DNA of 64,000 bases. Origin: Nigrospora sphaerica (Eukaryota; Ascomycota; Sordariomycetes; Amphisphaeriales; Apiosporaceae). The notes below the pieces were generated by a model. It had not been told where the DNA came from. It did not search any database and saw only the letters and a list, made by a program, of their open reading frames with translations. Both the position numbers and the translations under genes were made by a program. The DNA lies in assembly GCA_018287875.1 (NCBI GenBank), contig JAGVVL010000018.1, forward strand, positions 248,001 through 312,000, given 5' to 3'. Below, piece after piece: positions 1 through 11,648 of the stretch (positions within the stretch are counted from its first letter, which is position 1; the number at the start of each line of letters is the position of its first letter).

Positions 1-1092
1 CCTCCTGGTACGAAGATAGCCAGCTACCTGAAGACTGGAGGATTTCCGTTAGCGAAAACGGCTGGACAACAAACGAGCGAGGTCTGGAATGGATTCAACA
101 CTTCGACCAACACACCAAAGGGCGTATAACCGGGGCGTATCGTCTTCTCGTCCTCGACGGCCACGAGAGCCACCACTCGACTGCTTTCGAGCTCTATTGC
201 TAAGAAAACAGGATTGTTACTTTATGCATGCCTCCACACTCGTCCCACCTCCTTCAGCCGCTTGACGTCGGTTGTTTTGGTCCGCTTAAGAAAGCATACG
301 GTCGACAAATCGAAGAGTTGATGCGCAGGCATGTCACGCACATCACAAAGGCTGACTTCTTCCCGGCCTTCTATAAAGCATTCCAAGACGCCTTAACTGC
401 TCAAAATATCCAAGGAGGCTTCCGAGGAGCTGGCCTTGTCCCTCTCAGCCTAGAAAGTGTCATATCGAAGCTGGATATCAAGCTACGTACGCCGACGCCA
501 CCGGAGTCGGTTACAGAGCTGCCCGCACCATGGTTTTCCAAGACACCTGACAACCCAATTGAAGCAACTTCGCAGACGCAATATATTAAGCGTCGCATCT
601 CGCAGCATCAGAATAGCTCGCCGATGTCAATTTATCGCTCGATTGACCAGCTTACGAAAGGAACGCAGGGTATAATGCACTAAGTTGCATTACTCCGCGC
701 CGAGGTACAAGACCTTCGACAGGCAAATGAGACGCTAAGTAAGCGTCGTAAGGCAAAAAGGACACGTTTACACTAAGGAGGATCACTGACGCTACAAGAG
801 GGACAAGATCTTATAAGACAAACAGGCCCTCCAGAGTACTTACAGCAAGACGGGGAAGAAGATTGTATCGTTGTCGGGGGGGTTCAGCCGAGGCAACAGC
901 GCTGTAGACGATGTGGAAATGGAGGCCATAATGCACGTACTTGCGGAACTGATGTCGGTGCATTTCAGGAAGGGGATTCGGAATAAATCAGCTTGATTTG
1001 AGCTTTTTTGGTTGAGATATAATGATAATAGTTCGGTCGGTGAGATTTAGTGTTGCATTCACTTGTCTGTTGCACTCGCTTATCGATTACGT
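1..1092 (+). mobile_element. Fot1/pogo-type DNA transposon F0, 3' part (transposase pseudogene)
   Basis: This is the 3' part of a Tc1/mariner-superfamily (pogo/Fot clade) transposon whose 5' half lies left of the window. One frame starting at base 4 runs to the TAA at 984-986. It shows the second catalytic Asp (LVLDGHESH, about 150-176), the third (LQPLDVGCFG, about 249-278) and a C-terminal zinc knuckle (CRRCGNGGHNARTC, about 901-942). The frame is broken only by TAA codons at 201-203, 681-683 and 773-775, all explicable as CAA or CAG changed by C-to-T. The end carries two imperfect subterminal repeats (about 1051-1092) and the terminal sequence ATTACGT, followed by a TA target duplication (1093-1094). 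It is homologous to F1, F2 and F3 in this window but clearly a diverged subfamily. It is not functional. The family assignment is confident; the left boundary cannot be seen. Confidence 0.85.
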
Positions 1093-1380
1093 TATTTAAT
1101 TAAGAAATCCTTTTAACTTATATACTATGTTATTCCCTTACTAATACCGTGGATATATTAAATAGCTGGCGATTCTATATATCCACCCCTATAGATAGCT
1201 TAGATAGCTTACGTTCCTTATATCTATCACGTGACCTCCTGTCTTAATTAGGAAGTTTTTCTAATCCTAGTAATGTTTCCCTTGCCTAGGCTATGTTCCT
1301 TACCAGGCTTGTTTCCATTGTTGCTTGCCTTATCGATAGTTTCCTTTGTGGCTGGAGAAGTCCTTAGTGGCTGGTGCAGT
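1093..1380. repeat. Degraded gypsy LTR fragment
   Basis: The stretch from about 1095 to 1280 matches the intact LTR half at 60668-60850: both contain AAATCCTTTTAACTTATATA, then TTATTCCCTTACT, then TCACGTGACC. The copy here is AT-enriched by transitions. Element F0 inserted at a TA inside it, so the rest of the LTR lies left of the window. The right boundary is uncertain because similarity fades after about 1280. Confidence 0.6.
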
Positions 1381-2912
1381 GCTCAGCCACCTTCTTGGCT
1401 CGGATCTTTTGGGGCCGTAACAGATGGGCAGCCATGATCCATTCATTAGCAAGTGATGTCCTGTCACCATTATGAAGAAGGAAATTCTGGCCCACCCTCG
1501 CCGCGTACAGGCGCTGCTGCAACGTGTGTGTCGTTACTACGCCTACCTTTGCACTCAATGAGGACGGGCTCTCACTCATTCCGGCTGCGTAATCTGCTCG
1601 TGGAACACTGCTTATTAGCACTGTTACTGGTTGTACTGAGCCGTGATGGGGCACTTTGGAGGTTTTTTCATCCCCGGACAGGTTCGTCGATACGGCGTGA
1701 CGCCCAGGGGATCAACTTCGAAGTCGTCATTAAGTGCACTCTACGCGATGGAGATAGTTGAAACTGCTGAAGTTTGCATATCGGTGGTTCTAGATAAACT
1801 TACTCCCAATCGCCGACACTTATTTTCAGGTTGCAAGGAAACCCTGGGTGCTACACAAGCCTTGACAGGTTGATTCCCTCATTTCAGCATGATCGGCCAC
1901 GGAGTCGCTAACATGTTAACGGGGGTTAAGAGAGAAGCAGTGCTCAGGTAAAGGTTCGCTCGCCGAGATTTGATACGCGGACACACGGGTACGAAATCCA
2001 CAGAACTCCATCACATCAAGAATAAAGAGTTTGCCGAAGCTCCGCCGCGTCACCGTCAAAGAGCACGACAGGGCCAAGAAGAATAACAAAGAGGCAGATG
2101 AAATTGCAAGGCAAGTATCAAAATTCCTCTAGTCATCATCGAGCAGTTAAGCGCTCTATCCATGACCTCTCCTCCACATCTTCATTTCTCACAGCACAGC
2201 GTGGTCAGTTCTGGTCACTCTCGTCGATAATCAAGTCGCCATGATTGATCATTTATTTTAGCGGTCCGTTAGGGCATATGTTAGTTACATGCGCATAGCT
2301 AAGGTCAGATGAGCCTTAACCGCCATTGAATACCATCACAACCTATTGTAGAGAGAGAGAGCAAATGATTGGAGTCAAAGATATGTATCATGACGACGAA
2401 TAGACAGAGGTTATTTGACGCTAAAAAGTTTAAGAGGTAGTGATTGGCTCGCTTGACCCTGATCGGCGTTTACCCTTATCGTGGGGCGATAAGGAGTAAA
2501 AGCTCCGCCGAGTGGGCCGACGACGATAGTCGATTACGTTCGCATGCAGGAGCTAAGAGGGCAAACATCTATGGCGAGGCTGTGTATTAAGGTCGATGAC
2601 GGTATCTTCATACGCTGTGGAATTTGGTTGGCAAACGGGAACCGATGCTGGTAACACAACGAGACGGCATGACGCGCAGATTCCACCATGGAGAAATTCC
2701 CCCGCCGTAACAAACCATCTGGGGTAACACACGGGCGATCTGGCCATGAGGTAATGTGGCGCCATCCCTTAGTACATCCCCCAATTACTTAAATTGGGAG
2801 ATGCGTGACTGTCTGCTGTTGGTGGCTGATCATGCCTCTTTGGTCAGCCATTTTATTTGCGCAGGCCCTTGAACACTGAGGAAACAAGCCACCTGTGACA
2901 CAGAACCCTGAA
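1381..2912. other. No gene recognised (1.5 kb)
   Basis: Only short overlapping frames on both strands (76-102 codons) occur at 1364-1873 and none shows a recognisable domain, signal peptide or splice-linked continuation. The remainder is moderately AT-rich and contains no repeat shared with the rest of the window that I can see. It includes the upstream region of the NmrA-like gene. Confidence 0.4.
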
Positions 2913-4143
2913 ATGGCACGCAACGTCTGCATTACCGCCGTCGACGGCAACACGGGCTTCACAATCGCTGAGCTGCTGCTCAGTGACCCGTTCAAGTCGA
3001 AAGTCGACTCGGTCGTCGGTCTCGCGCTCGATCCCAAGGCCGACAAGGCGAAAGAGTTCCAGGCGCTGGGAGGAAAACTAGTGGCGCACCGGCCGGGCCG
3101 CGCGCGTGAAGTAGTCAAGACGCTCCGGGAGACGGGCTGCGATGCGCTGTGTCTGGTGCCGCCTGCGTGCCGCGACAAGATGGACGTCGCCAGCGAGCTC
3201 GTGAACGCGGCCAAGAAGGCCTGCATTCCCAACGTTTGCTTGCTCAGTTCCGTTGGCTGTGACTACGCCGACCCGCAACGGCAGCCACGGCTGCGCGAGT
3301 TTATCGACCTCGAAGCTCTCGTCCTTTCGTCCAAAGGGGACGCCTCCACCGAGACCGGCCACTCGCCCTGCGTCATCCGGTGAGCGCCAAACCCCGATCA
3401 TGGTCGCAACACTGGAATGCTGACCCGGATTACAGGGCTGGCTTCTACGCCGAGAACCTGCTAGTCTACGCTCCGCAAGCACAGCAGGAAGGGCTTCTGC
3501 CCTTGCCCATCGGGGAGAACCACAAGTTTGCTCCAGTGGCTTTGGGGGTGAGTAGCTCGCTGGATTTCGCGTCGATACGTGGCTAATGGGGGCCGGATGC
3601 ACAGGATGTCGCGCACATCGCAGCGCACATTTTGACTGGCCGTGGCGAACATGGTTTTGATGACAAACATCGGGGCCAAATGATGGTGGTCACAGGTTCG
3701 TACATGCCCAAACCTCACACGAGAGCTTGGAATGGCAACTGACTCAGGCTTCCCAGGCCCCATGCTATGTGCTGGGGAAGAACTTGCGACCGCCGCAAGC
3801 CAGGCGCTCGGAACCGAACTCAAGTTCGAGAACATTTCAGAGTGAGAACTCCGTAGCCGCGAACAAAAGCATGATTTTGGTGAGTATCTGCTGACTCTCG
3901 ATACACCGTTACAGGGCCGAAGCCAAGAAGGTTTTGAAGGCGCAGTCCGACAGTGACGAGTCGGAGCTGCAGTACCTCTTGGAGTACTACAGCCTCGTGA
4001 GGGAGGGCAAGACCAACTACATCAGCACGACGGCTTTTGTTAATGTGACTGGCACCCATCCGACTGAGCCCGTTGACTTTTTCAAAATGTACAGTAGCGA
4101 CTTAAAGCCGGCAGCGAAGAAGGTCAAACTAGCCTCTCATTAG
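2913..4143 (+). CDS. NmrA-like NAD(P)-binding Rossmann-fold protein, 5 exons
   Basis: Proposed exons are 2913-3379, 3436-3547, 3605-3695, 3757-3841 and 3915-4143, giving 327 residues. All four introns are 52-73 bp with GT-AG ends (GTGAGC, GTGAGT, GTTCGT, GTGAGA donors) and all phases join cleanly. The start is the ATG at 2913 (MARNVCITAV); an in-frame GTG upstream is not a likely fungal start. The N-terminus has a beta-strand plus a degenerate glycine-rich loop (AVDGNTGFTIAELL, residues 8-21), followed by the alternating strand/helix pattern of NmrA/atypical short-chain dehydrogenases, with LLSSVGCDYAD near residue 110 and the GFYAENLLVY segment near residue 158 that typically follows a conserved Arg. 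Family members bind NAD(P) and act as redox sensors or reductases (as in Aspergillus NmrA); the substrate here is unknown. It probably acts in the cytosol, as no signal peptide is seen. It stands alone between repeat blocks. Confidence 0.85.
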
Positions 4144-5484
4144 AGGTTTGATCAGAGATGGCTGTCTGGTCGCTCCGTAGCTCAGAATACATGTTATTAC
4201 TTCAAGAGACCCGTTTTGCTCGACAGAAATTCGTGATGAGGTTTCTGCCTCACTTATGTCTACACGGTGATCATTTTCTATGTGGCCTTGTCTCTCAAAA
4301 CATAGTATGATGCAAGCAGACAATAATAGCACTCGCCTTGCCGATGCAGAGAAACATCAGCCACTTTATGGAGGTCGCGCTCGATGAAGCAGTGAGAGCC
4401 AGAGGAGGGAAGAGACTCGCTTTATGTAAACGCGACATACAGGGAAAACCAAGTCTTCAAACATTAGATGACTGCGAGATTTACGAAATCCTGTAATGCT
4501 GATACGGTTGCAAATCGACGATCCCTTATTAACATCGTTTCCTTACCCGTCGTTTTCGGGTTCTTCCTGAAAATAGTAGTCCTTTTTTGCACTAGAATGG
4601 AGAGTACCTATATCTCGTCGCAGCAGCAGGTGCTGCGTATGGCAAGATGACAGTATGATGCCCAGGCAAAGCCATGAAGAAGCTTGATAATAGCGGAACT
4701 GGAGCAGACAGGGCAAAGGCGGCACGCCTGCCGCAACCAATGCTCACTGGTAACATGCTCTGTAGTGAGGAAGCACATGGGCCAATTTCCTCTTACATCA
4801 CCTCGTCGCCGTCTTGGTCGAATACCCCACCATCCCAACATGAGAGTCTTGTCTGGTGGAACCGCGAATCCAAGTCAATAGTGGGGGAGAGGAGAGGATG
4901 TGAGGGCTCAACATGCGGGGTTCCCGAACCGAGCCGATATTGCGTGGTCTGCTCTTCAAGCATTTGAATATTACTGGATACACTCCCTATCTAATGTCCA
5001 TTTCAAAAGGCTCAATTTTACTACGTAACTGTGACGTGCACCACTAACAAAACGGTGGGTGCATCAAGATCGCTTTGTCTAAAGGGTCTAGACCCAATGC
5101 GGGAATCGACATTGGTATGCGCATGTGTCCGTGGAGCCAATGGGGATAATGTCCTTTGGCCAAGCCCCACAAAATCCTGACGAGAGACAAACGCAGGCTT
5201 GCGTCAGGATTGCTCGTTAATGGGTTGCAAAAGCAATTCGGCAACGCCCGAACTCGAATATCCCTGACATCCGGCCTTGACTAAAATTATCGTGTCGTCA
5301 TGAGTCCTTACAGACTGCTTACAGGAAAGGAGCCTTGAAGTGCCGTCACTTGAGTATATATGGCTTCCTCATGACCAGCAACTACTGCTCCTTTCGAATT
5401 CCTCTTCATTCAGTCTCACCCATCTTCGCCCATCTTTACCCATTGCGACCATCTTCGTATTTCTTATAATTTAATCTCTCCAAC
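4144..5484. other. No gene recognised (1.3 kb)
   Basis: Short frames of 60-97 codons overlap on both strands and look random. A TATA-like stretch (TATATATGG, about 5354-5362) lies roughly 125 bp before the con-10 start and CT-rich runs precede the start codon, so the right part is probably the con-10 promoter and 5' leader. Confidence 0.4.
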
Positions 5485-5837
5485 ATGCCGTCTGGAAACA
5501 GCAACCCAGGCAACTTCGCCAACCGGTACCGCCACCGCAATCGCAATATTCTAGTCCAATTCATTACTAACGTTTTGTAGCCCCAAGGAAGAGGTGCAGG
5601 AAATCGCATCCAAGGGCGGTCAGGCCAGCCACAACAGCGGTTTTGCCAGCATGGACCCGGACAAGCAGGTGAGTGAAGTGTCATAAGTAACATCATCAAG
5701 TCAATCTGACTAATTGCTGGCAGCACGAGATTGCGTCCAAGGGTGGCCAGGCCTCCAGTGGTTCCTTCGAACCGGGTTCCGAGAAGGCTCGGGAGGCTGG
5801 CCGCAAGGGTGGCTCTGCCTCTGGTGGTGGAAATTAA
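5485..5837 (+). CDS. con-10: Conidiation-specific protein 10 homologue (KGG-repeat stress protein)
   Basis: Exons 5485-5525, 5581-5668 and 5724-5837 give 80 residues, close to the Neurospora CON-10 size. The introns are 55 bp each (GTACCG..TAG and GTGAGT..CAG) and the phases close exactly. The protein begins MPSGNSNPGNFANR, then carries three lysine-glycine-glycine motifs: EIASKGGQASHNSGFAS, EIASKGGQASSGSFEPGS and AGRKGGSASGGG. This is the KGG/stress-induced family, small hydrophilic and probably disordered proteins that accumulate during conidiation and light or desiccation response in fungi and resemble bacterial general stress protein GsiB. The spacing of the exons matches one KGG unit per exon 2 and two in exon 3. 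It is probably induced in conidia; I see no defined light-response element. The gene looks intact and is GC-richer than the AT-rich transposon that starts 0.6 kb downstream. Confidence 0.92.
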
Positions 5838-6454
5838 TCCAATTTTGTAACGGGATAGTACTTTGCCGTATTACCTAGCTCTTGAGCTCAATCAAAGCGT
5901 TAATAATCCTTAAACTATTCGCAGAAGACCATGTTTTCCTACCCCTTCGCTTGCGAAGGCTTTCTCTGAATGAATCGCAGCTAAATTTCTGGATACGGCT
6001 CCGTAGCGTCTCAGCCGAGGTCCTAGATGGTGAATATATTGACTCATGCAATATGCACAATCTTGACTCAACCCTGGGTCTTTTGTAGCGATCTGGCCAA
6101 AGAAGAGAGCTTTTTCGAGGCCCGTTCCGGTGGGTGAAAGTTTCTTATTAAGCTGGAATAGCACCACTAAACGTTGAGCCGTTCGTTATTGTCGCGTGGC
6201 TTCTTCTCACATATGGTACATATGTATAGCCTTCTCGCGCCGTTAGCGACGGGAGAGTTGTATTATTCCTTATTAGCTACTAGCTCGCCGTAAGTAGGGC
6301 ACCTTTTTCTGTTAAGGAGAGTTTGGACCCCGTTTATTATTGTGCGATAGGGGAGCTTCTAGAATCTGACGATACGTTCCGCGTTTAGCAGACTCTCGAG
6401 AGGCTGCGTTCGCGAGAAACCCATACGTACGCGATCTAGAGTTTGTGCATTTTA
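5838..6454. other. No gene recognised (0.6 kb)
   Basis: This holds the con-10 3' region and AT-rich sequence up to a pogo element. Frames of 61-85 codons at 5875-6167 on both strands show no domain. Confidence 0.4.
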
Positions 6455-8316
6455 AGTTCGAGGACCCCCATTTGGCCCCCCCCCCACATTTGGCCCCCTT
6501 TAGCTTAATCGTACGAAAATCAACCTTCCTACTTCAACCAATCACATATTCCTAATTCATAACAACCAGGATATAAGAACCAGCCTCACTTAGGCTTTCG
6601 CTATCGCTCTCTTAATCTAGACCACTTTCAGCCTCCCCGACTACCAATTAAGCTCGGTAGATATCTTCGATGTTCGCGAACTTCGAATTAAGGCTCAAAT
6701 CTACCTTCTTCCTCTCCCTTAGTTTTATAGTCTCAATCCTAGCTTCAAGAGCCTGAATTTGCCTTTACATAGTAACTAATTGGACATTCTTCTTATTAAA
6801 GGCCTTTTAGATCTTCCAGAAAAGTAACCGTTATATAATTGAGTGTTCTACTAACTAGTTTAAAAGCTATACTTGATCCTTAAAGTCTGACGTCTTCTTT
6901 AGAGTCGACTAAACTACTGTAGAAGTATAGGATCTCTTTAGGGGTGTTAAGAAGGCTCTGTTCGAGTAGGATTGCTTCGATTTTGTTATATCGGGTGTTA
7001 TTTAGTGTGTATTTTAAACTAGATTCCGGCTTAAAAGCGGCTTGGCTATACTCACTAGCTAAAGACTGGCTGCTTTCCACCTATTCTGGATATTCTGGCT
7101 AGTAAGCCCAGCTAAACGAGCCTTCTAATAGCAGGTAAGGAAATTTCGCTTGCCAACTACTGTTGAGTCCGTTAATTAAGTTAAAAATCCGAGCTCTTTC
7201 CAGTACGCCGATTTTAAGGAACTAAAAACGGCTAGATCGAGAGGTTAAAGAATATAAGAGGTATAAGGGGGTTAAAAAAGAAGATATATCCAATATGAGA
7301 AGCATTGGAACATAAAATCAGTCGTTATATAGCTACCATAGCTGTCCATAACGAGTAAGCGGTACTTAGAAGGGTCCTCCAGGGTAGTATTCGGGATAAA
7401 GACTTTCTTAAGCCACTCGAGCGCTGTTTTGTCTGTGATCTATCCGTTTTTGGTTGCAGTGAACTGCCAGCCTCTGAATTGGCTTAAATTAACTAAGAAC
7501 TATTGCTATTGAACTGTTTTGCCCTTAAAAATGACCAATAGTAACAGGGCGTGGCCTTAAGTAAAGATGCATTTAATAAAAGACGTTTAAGTATAAGAAC
7601 TAGGCTGTTTCTTTCAGACTGAGTGTTTTTCCGAACCTTTAAGTACTAGACTGTTCGATCCAGCACCTTCTAGGAGTCCTGCTTTATCTATGTTATAGCG
7701 GTTAGCTGGCTTCACCTTCTGGATCTCCGGTAACTAAAGATATCGGAACTATAAGTGAATTACCTCGATTAAAGCGCTATTAACACACTGCGAGTCGATA
7801 AACCGGCTCTTCTGGACCTGCACAGCTGGGTTCCTGCGTAAGAAGGCCTGTAGCTACCTCTTTCCGAGTAGCTCGCTATCGCCTTAAGCCCGGAGGATAC
7901 GTTCGGCGAACTCCTTAACTTAGGCGTGTAAAGGCGGAAGCCTTAAGGCAGCTTAAGTTAGGATCCAAGCCGTAAGTAGCTCTTCTTAGACTGGTCTAAG
8001 TCTCTGCTGGTATACGAAAGCTTCTGACCTGCGTTGATGCCCTTTAATTCGGTTCCGAAGTGTCGACCTTAGTATCCTATATTCTTAAGCGGATTGATAG
8101 ATTGAAGCTCCACTAGCGACGGCATCGAGAGCACCTTGTAAATCTTGTTCGTTATATGGCTTCATCTTTATTTAGTACACTTCTAAATTAAATTATAGCT
8201 AACTCGAAGTAAAATTGGTGAAGAAATAGAAGATATTAAATCGGGTGGCTGGGATGGCGGTGAATATTTTAGGGGGGCCAAATGTGGGGGGGGGGCCAAA
8301 TGGGGGTCCTCGAACT
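6455..8316 (-). mobile_element. RIP-degraded Tc1/pogo transposon, copy A
   Basis: The element is 1,862 bp, bounded by inverted repeats beginning AGTTCGAGGACCCCCATTTG at both ends and by TA duplications (6453-6454 and 8317-8318). Behind the outer repeat is a second GGCCCCCC-rich block. Its 5' end is at the right, since the sequence next to the right terminus (AAAATATTCACC on the minus strand) matches the start of copies B and C. It encodes no usable protein: a 66-codon frame at 6880-7080 corresponds to the serine- and lysine-rich C-terminal part of the copy C transposase. The interior is strongly AT-shifted compared with copy C, with C-to-T and G-to-A differences, so RIP is the likely cause. 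Confidence in identity is high from the shared ends and collinear sequence. Confidence 0.88.
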
Positions 8317-8726
8317 TACTTCATTCAAGTACCCCACACCCCCAAGATGCTCGTAACGCTGTGAAAGCTTCCCAAAATCTCTATGGATCCAGGCGGTGGG
8401 GGCGTAAATCCGAGACATTGCGGTCGGCTCGAAGCCGCAACTGATCAAGGGATCCTAGCCTGGCATTGACAGGCCCTCCATTTTAGCACTATTTGTCATG
8501 CTATATCAAGTTTGCAAAAACAATTGGGTAAGTGTTTAGTAAAGTACAAAAGGCTCGTCAAGTGCGTCGTCATCTGGCTACTAGTTGAACTCATTTACCA
8601 TTTTATTGGACGAAACATCCAGCATACTTAATAACGAATACAACTATGCGTATTATGATATCTGAGTCCAGACTTAAGAATTTATTCCTACACCGGCCTG
8701 TCGAAGGGTTTGGGACATCTTGTCGC
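8317..8726. other. Intergenic, likely 3' region of the wall-protein gene
   Basis: This 410-bp stretch contains no supported gene. It lies between pogo copy A and the stop codon of the minus-strand secreted protein gene, so part of it is probably that gene's 3' untranslated region. Confidence 0.4.
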
Positions 8727-9356
8727 TTACTCGGTCGAGTAATAGCACTGTACGGGATACTGCGGGTCGACGGCCTTGGGGTCCGGTTGGGAGATAAGCG
8801 CGGTGGCTGTGATGTTTTGGCAGTTGGCATAACCGGCAGGGTGGTTGTTGCCGACGTAAGGAAGGACGCGGAAGGACTTGTTGGGGCCGCCCGGGCAGGC
8901 AAGGAACAAAGGGTGGTTGTCAAAGGTAAGGAAATTGTTTCCGTTGATGGCGAAGCCGCTTCGCTCGGCGTTGGCCGGGGCGGCTTCAGCGCCCGTCGTG
9001 TATTGCATCATGCCCTGGCCAGCGGCGGAGCGATCGACGTAGATCTGTTGCCAGGGCTTGCCATCGGTGTGGAGGTACAACGTGCCGTTCTCATCCTTAT
9101 TCAGCAAAAAGGTGGCGAACTGGTGGTACTTTCCGTCGCTGCACGAGGCGTTCACCTGCGGCGAGTCGCCCGTGAAAATACCCTTCTTCATCGCGCCCCA
9201 ACCGTGACCATCCAGCTCGCCGCCGCCCGGCTGCCTCGTGACCACGCCGAAGATGACGATGGCGGGGTTGATGGAGGGCTCGTCCGCAGGCTCTGGGGCC
9301 GGCGCCGCCATGGCGCAGGTGATGGCGGTCAGGGCAAGCGTGATGAACAGCATCAT
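8727..9356 (-). CDS. Secreted phiA/IgE-binding-protein-like cell-surface protein
   Basis: A single exon of 209 residues, read from the ATG at 9356-9354 to the TAA at 8729-8727. The frame extends further upstream only through non-ATG codons. Residues 1-18 form a typical signal peptide (MMLFITLALTAITCAMA, then APAPEP). The body has the pattern of fungal phiA/IgE-binding wall proteins: a segment reporting sample texture (YHQFATFLLNKDENGTLYLH), then QQIYVDRSAAGQG, then GMMQYTTGAEAAP, a GFAINGNNFLTF strand and an FLACP motif followed by FRVLPYVG. Four cysteines in the mature part could form two disulfides, and several N-x-S/T sites are present. Proteins of this kind are secreted and associated with phialide or conidial walls, but their biochemical role is poorly defined. 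The assignment rests on motif recognition from memory, so the family name is moderate confidence; that it is a real secreted protein is more certain. Confidence 0.7.
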   Translation of the reverse strand: MMLFITLALTAITCAMAAPAPEPADEPSINPAIVIFGVVTRQPGGGELDGHGWGAMKKGIFTGDSPQVNASCSDGKYHQFATFLLNKDENGTLYLHTDGKPWQQIYVDRSAAGQGMMQYTTGAEAAPANAERSGFAINGNNFLTFDNHPLFLACPGGPNKSFRVLPYVGNNHPAGYANCQNITATALISQPDPKAVDPQYPVQCYYSTE

Positions 9357-10473
9357 GACGGTAGTGGCGATCGTGATGGTGGTGTATAGCAAAGGGTATC
9401 GATCGATATAGAGTCAAGTGGATGGTGGCGGCTATCAGGCGTAGTAAAAATGGTGGTGGTATTGCGAGGGATGGAAGGCTGAATAGTGGCCTTTGTGAAG
9501 AGGCCAGCAACCGCCCCTTTTGTACACAGAATGGTGGCGGGGTTGGGGTTAGGAAGGAGGTCCCCTATCTAGGTAGGGATCTACACCATAGCAACGCGGT
9601 TGTCCCCGTCGCCCGAAACAGCTACAGATGAGCGGAGACAGCTCCACGGCTTGCGTAGGGTTCCGATCTCGAATATGGAAGGCCGTGTGATTCGGGTGTA
9701 TCGGAGCGGTGCATTGACGACCCTACCTGTCGATCTGTCTAACATGCAACGATGGGCCTGTCAACGTTAGCGGCTTTTCCCCCGGCGTAGAAAGGCACCG
9801 ATGAGACGAGAACGCGTAAGGCAGGTCATTGTTTTCGCTGAAACTGCGCGACTCAATCTCACACTGGTTTGTGCACCACGGCTGTCTGCATTGCACTACT
9901 GCCGCCTTGTTTGCCGTGCTGCGTATTCGTACAAGCCCATAAAAACGGGACATTTGAGTGGCCGCGGTGGCGCTAGAAGTTGGTCTACCCGTAAAGACTC
10001 AGCCACGATGCGCCCACGATCGCCCTGGTCCTGTTCGCCCCAACATCAGTGTCCGGAGGTGCCGGATGTTCTGACTCGACGACATAGCCTTGATCGCCTT
10101 GTGAGTTTGCAGCCAGTGAGCAATTATGCATTGCCTCTTTGAGCCGGGCTTTCTCTCGTATTCGAATTTTCACTCTTTGCCACAACACAGCCTCGGTATA
10201 TCGTCGCACACCGCTAGGTTCGGCCCTCTTTTTTCATCTCCCCTTTTGTGCCAGTGTTCAGAGTGTCGCTGTCAATCACGTGATACCTGAAGCCAGCCCC
10301 AAAACAAAGTCCACATCTGTATCCTCATAGCTCGGCTGTGCCGTCGGCAATCACTGGCACGTCTCCCATTTCCTCATCAGGACCCTTTCCATTACCATTG
10401 ATGAGGGTAACCTGACAGGCAGAAACTAGCTGCACCGACTTCTTGGCAATGCGTGTCCGTTCTAATCATCCTT
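9357..10473. other. No gene recognised (1.1 kb)
   Basis: The left end is the promoter of the minus-strand wall-protein gene; a TATA-like CTATATCG occurs on the minus strand at about 9404-9411, some 50 bp before the ATG. Frames of 63-137 codons overlap on both strands without recognisable domains. A possible LINE E-like fragment lies at 9681-9769 (see findings). Confidence 0.4.
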
Positions 10474-11648
10474 TTAGTCTTGCCATACCGCACGCGCCTC
10501 TATACACGTAGCTCGTGCGATGTTGCTTTGAGCACCGCACCCTGTCCCTGATACGAGCTCGAAACAGTTCTTTGCAGCAGTTACCTCGCCTCGTTGTGCT
10601 GAAGTAGTGGCAATTGGCTGAACAAACACAATTGTGTAATGGTCCGGTCCGTCGTCGACCATGAAATGTTGAGTCCATGCGAAAGTGACCGTACAACGCC
10701 ACCTAAGTCAAGGATTTTAGCACTGTTATGAGCTCAAAGGTTGGTATTAGTACACTCACGACCTCCCGTCTGGGATCGAAACATCGGCGACCAGCTGAGT
10801 AAAAAATTCCACATCGAGTTTCGTTTCTGCAGCATCTGGAGGCCATGGCACCTCGGCGTTGGAATCCATGCGCACAGAGTTTGAAGTGCCTAATGTAGTT
10901 CTGAGCGCACTTCTTCAGCTATGTAGCCGTACCAACTCTACTTACCCGTTGGCAGGATTTTCAAGTTCAAATTTTCGTCATCATATGTTTCGAGGAACTC
11001 GATGGCACACGACTGCGTATCCGGGATAAGGCAGACGGACGTGGCTTCCCCCGGCTGCGTTGCCGTGTGCATCTCTCGCCTGGCCACAGCCGACGTACTA
11101 TTGACTTTCGACACCGTTCGATAGAGTGCGTCCCAGCCGGCCCTGATCGGGCGGGAGTTAGACTCGTTGCGACCCTGGGCAGCCCGGGCTCCCGCACCTT
11201 GTTTTCCACGGACCCCGTGAGGTCGCACCAAGAAACAACGGGGGGCGACGTCGACGTCGGCGGTGAAGCCCGGGAGGCCCCTTTTTCGCGCCTTCTCGAT
11301 GGAAACTGGGGCGACCGATACGCCCTCTTCGGTGTTGACGCCGACGGAGCGCCCGGAATGCGTCACTACCGAAGCGGCTTTATTCGTGTTCAGGGCAGTA
11401 GGGCTGGAGTCTGCCAAAACTTGTGTATTTATGGCGCAATGGCGTAGACTGCAAGGCTCAGCCCCTTCAATGCTTGCGACAAAACTGGTCCAGTGTGACG
11501 GTGGGGTGCTCACAGATTTACTGTTGCGGAGCGACGCTGTTGCTCGGTGTGGCTTGGCTGGCTTCGGATACAGGATGGTAAATGCCGCCTCGGTAGCGGC
11601 TTGGAAGCGTCGACAGACATGACGACAGTGAAGCCACGCGAAGGCCAT
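10474..11648 (-). CDS. Hypothetical protein, at least three exons (5' end uncertain)
   Basis: Three minus-strand exons join in frame: one ending at 10946 with donor GTAAGT, then 10889-10760 (acceptor CATTAG, donor GTGAGT, with a CTAAT branch-like site in the next intron), then 10702-10474 (acceptor ACTTAG, stop TAA). Introns are 56 and 57 bp. I placed the start at the in-frame ATG at 11648, but the open frame extends to 11837 and an alternative upstream exon beginning at 11815 (MAHASDLRLEAWVAIIRHL) would give an F-box-like beginning continued by LHCRHVCRRFQAA. The C-terminal exons read WRCTVTFAWTQHFMVDDG and end in ARAVWQD. I recognise no domain with certainty. The consistent phases and splice sites argue for a real gene; the large first exon, rich in Ser, Arg and Ala, may hide further introns. 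No function is assigned. Confidence 0.35.

Noticed and set aside
8646..9389. A 247-codon plus-strand frame
   Set aside because: It is the antisense shadow of the secreted wall-protein gene, which has a signal peptide and family motifs; the plus frame is Gly/Arg/Val-rich without domain.
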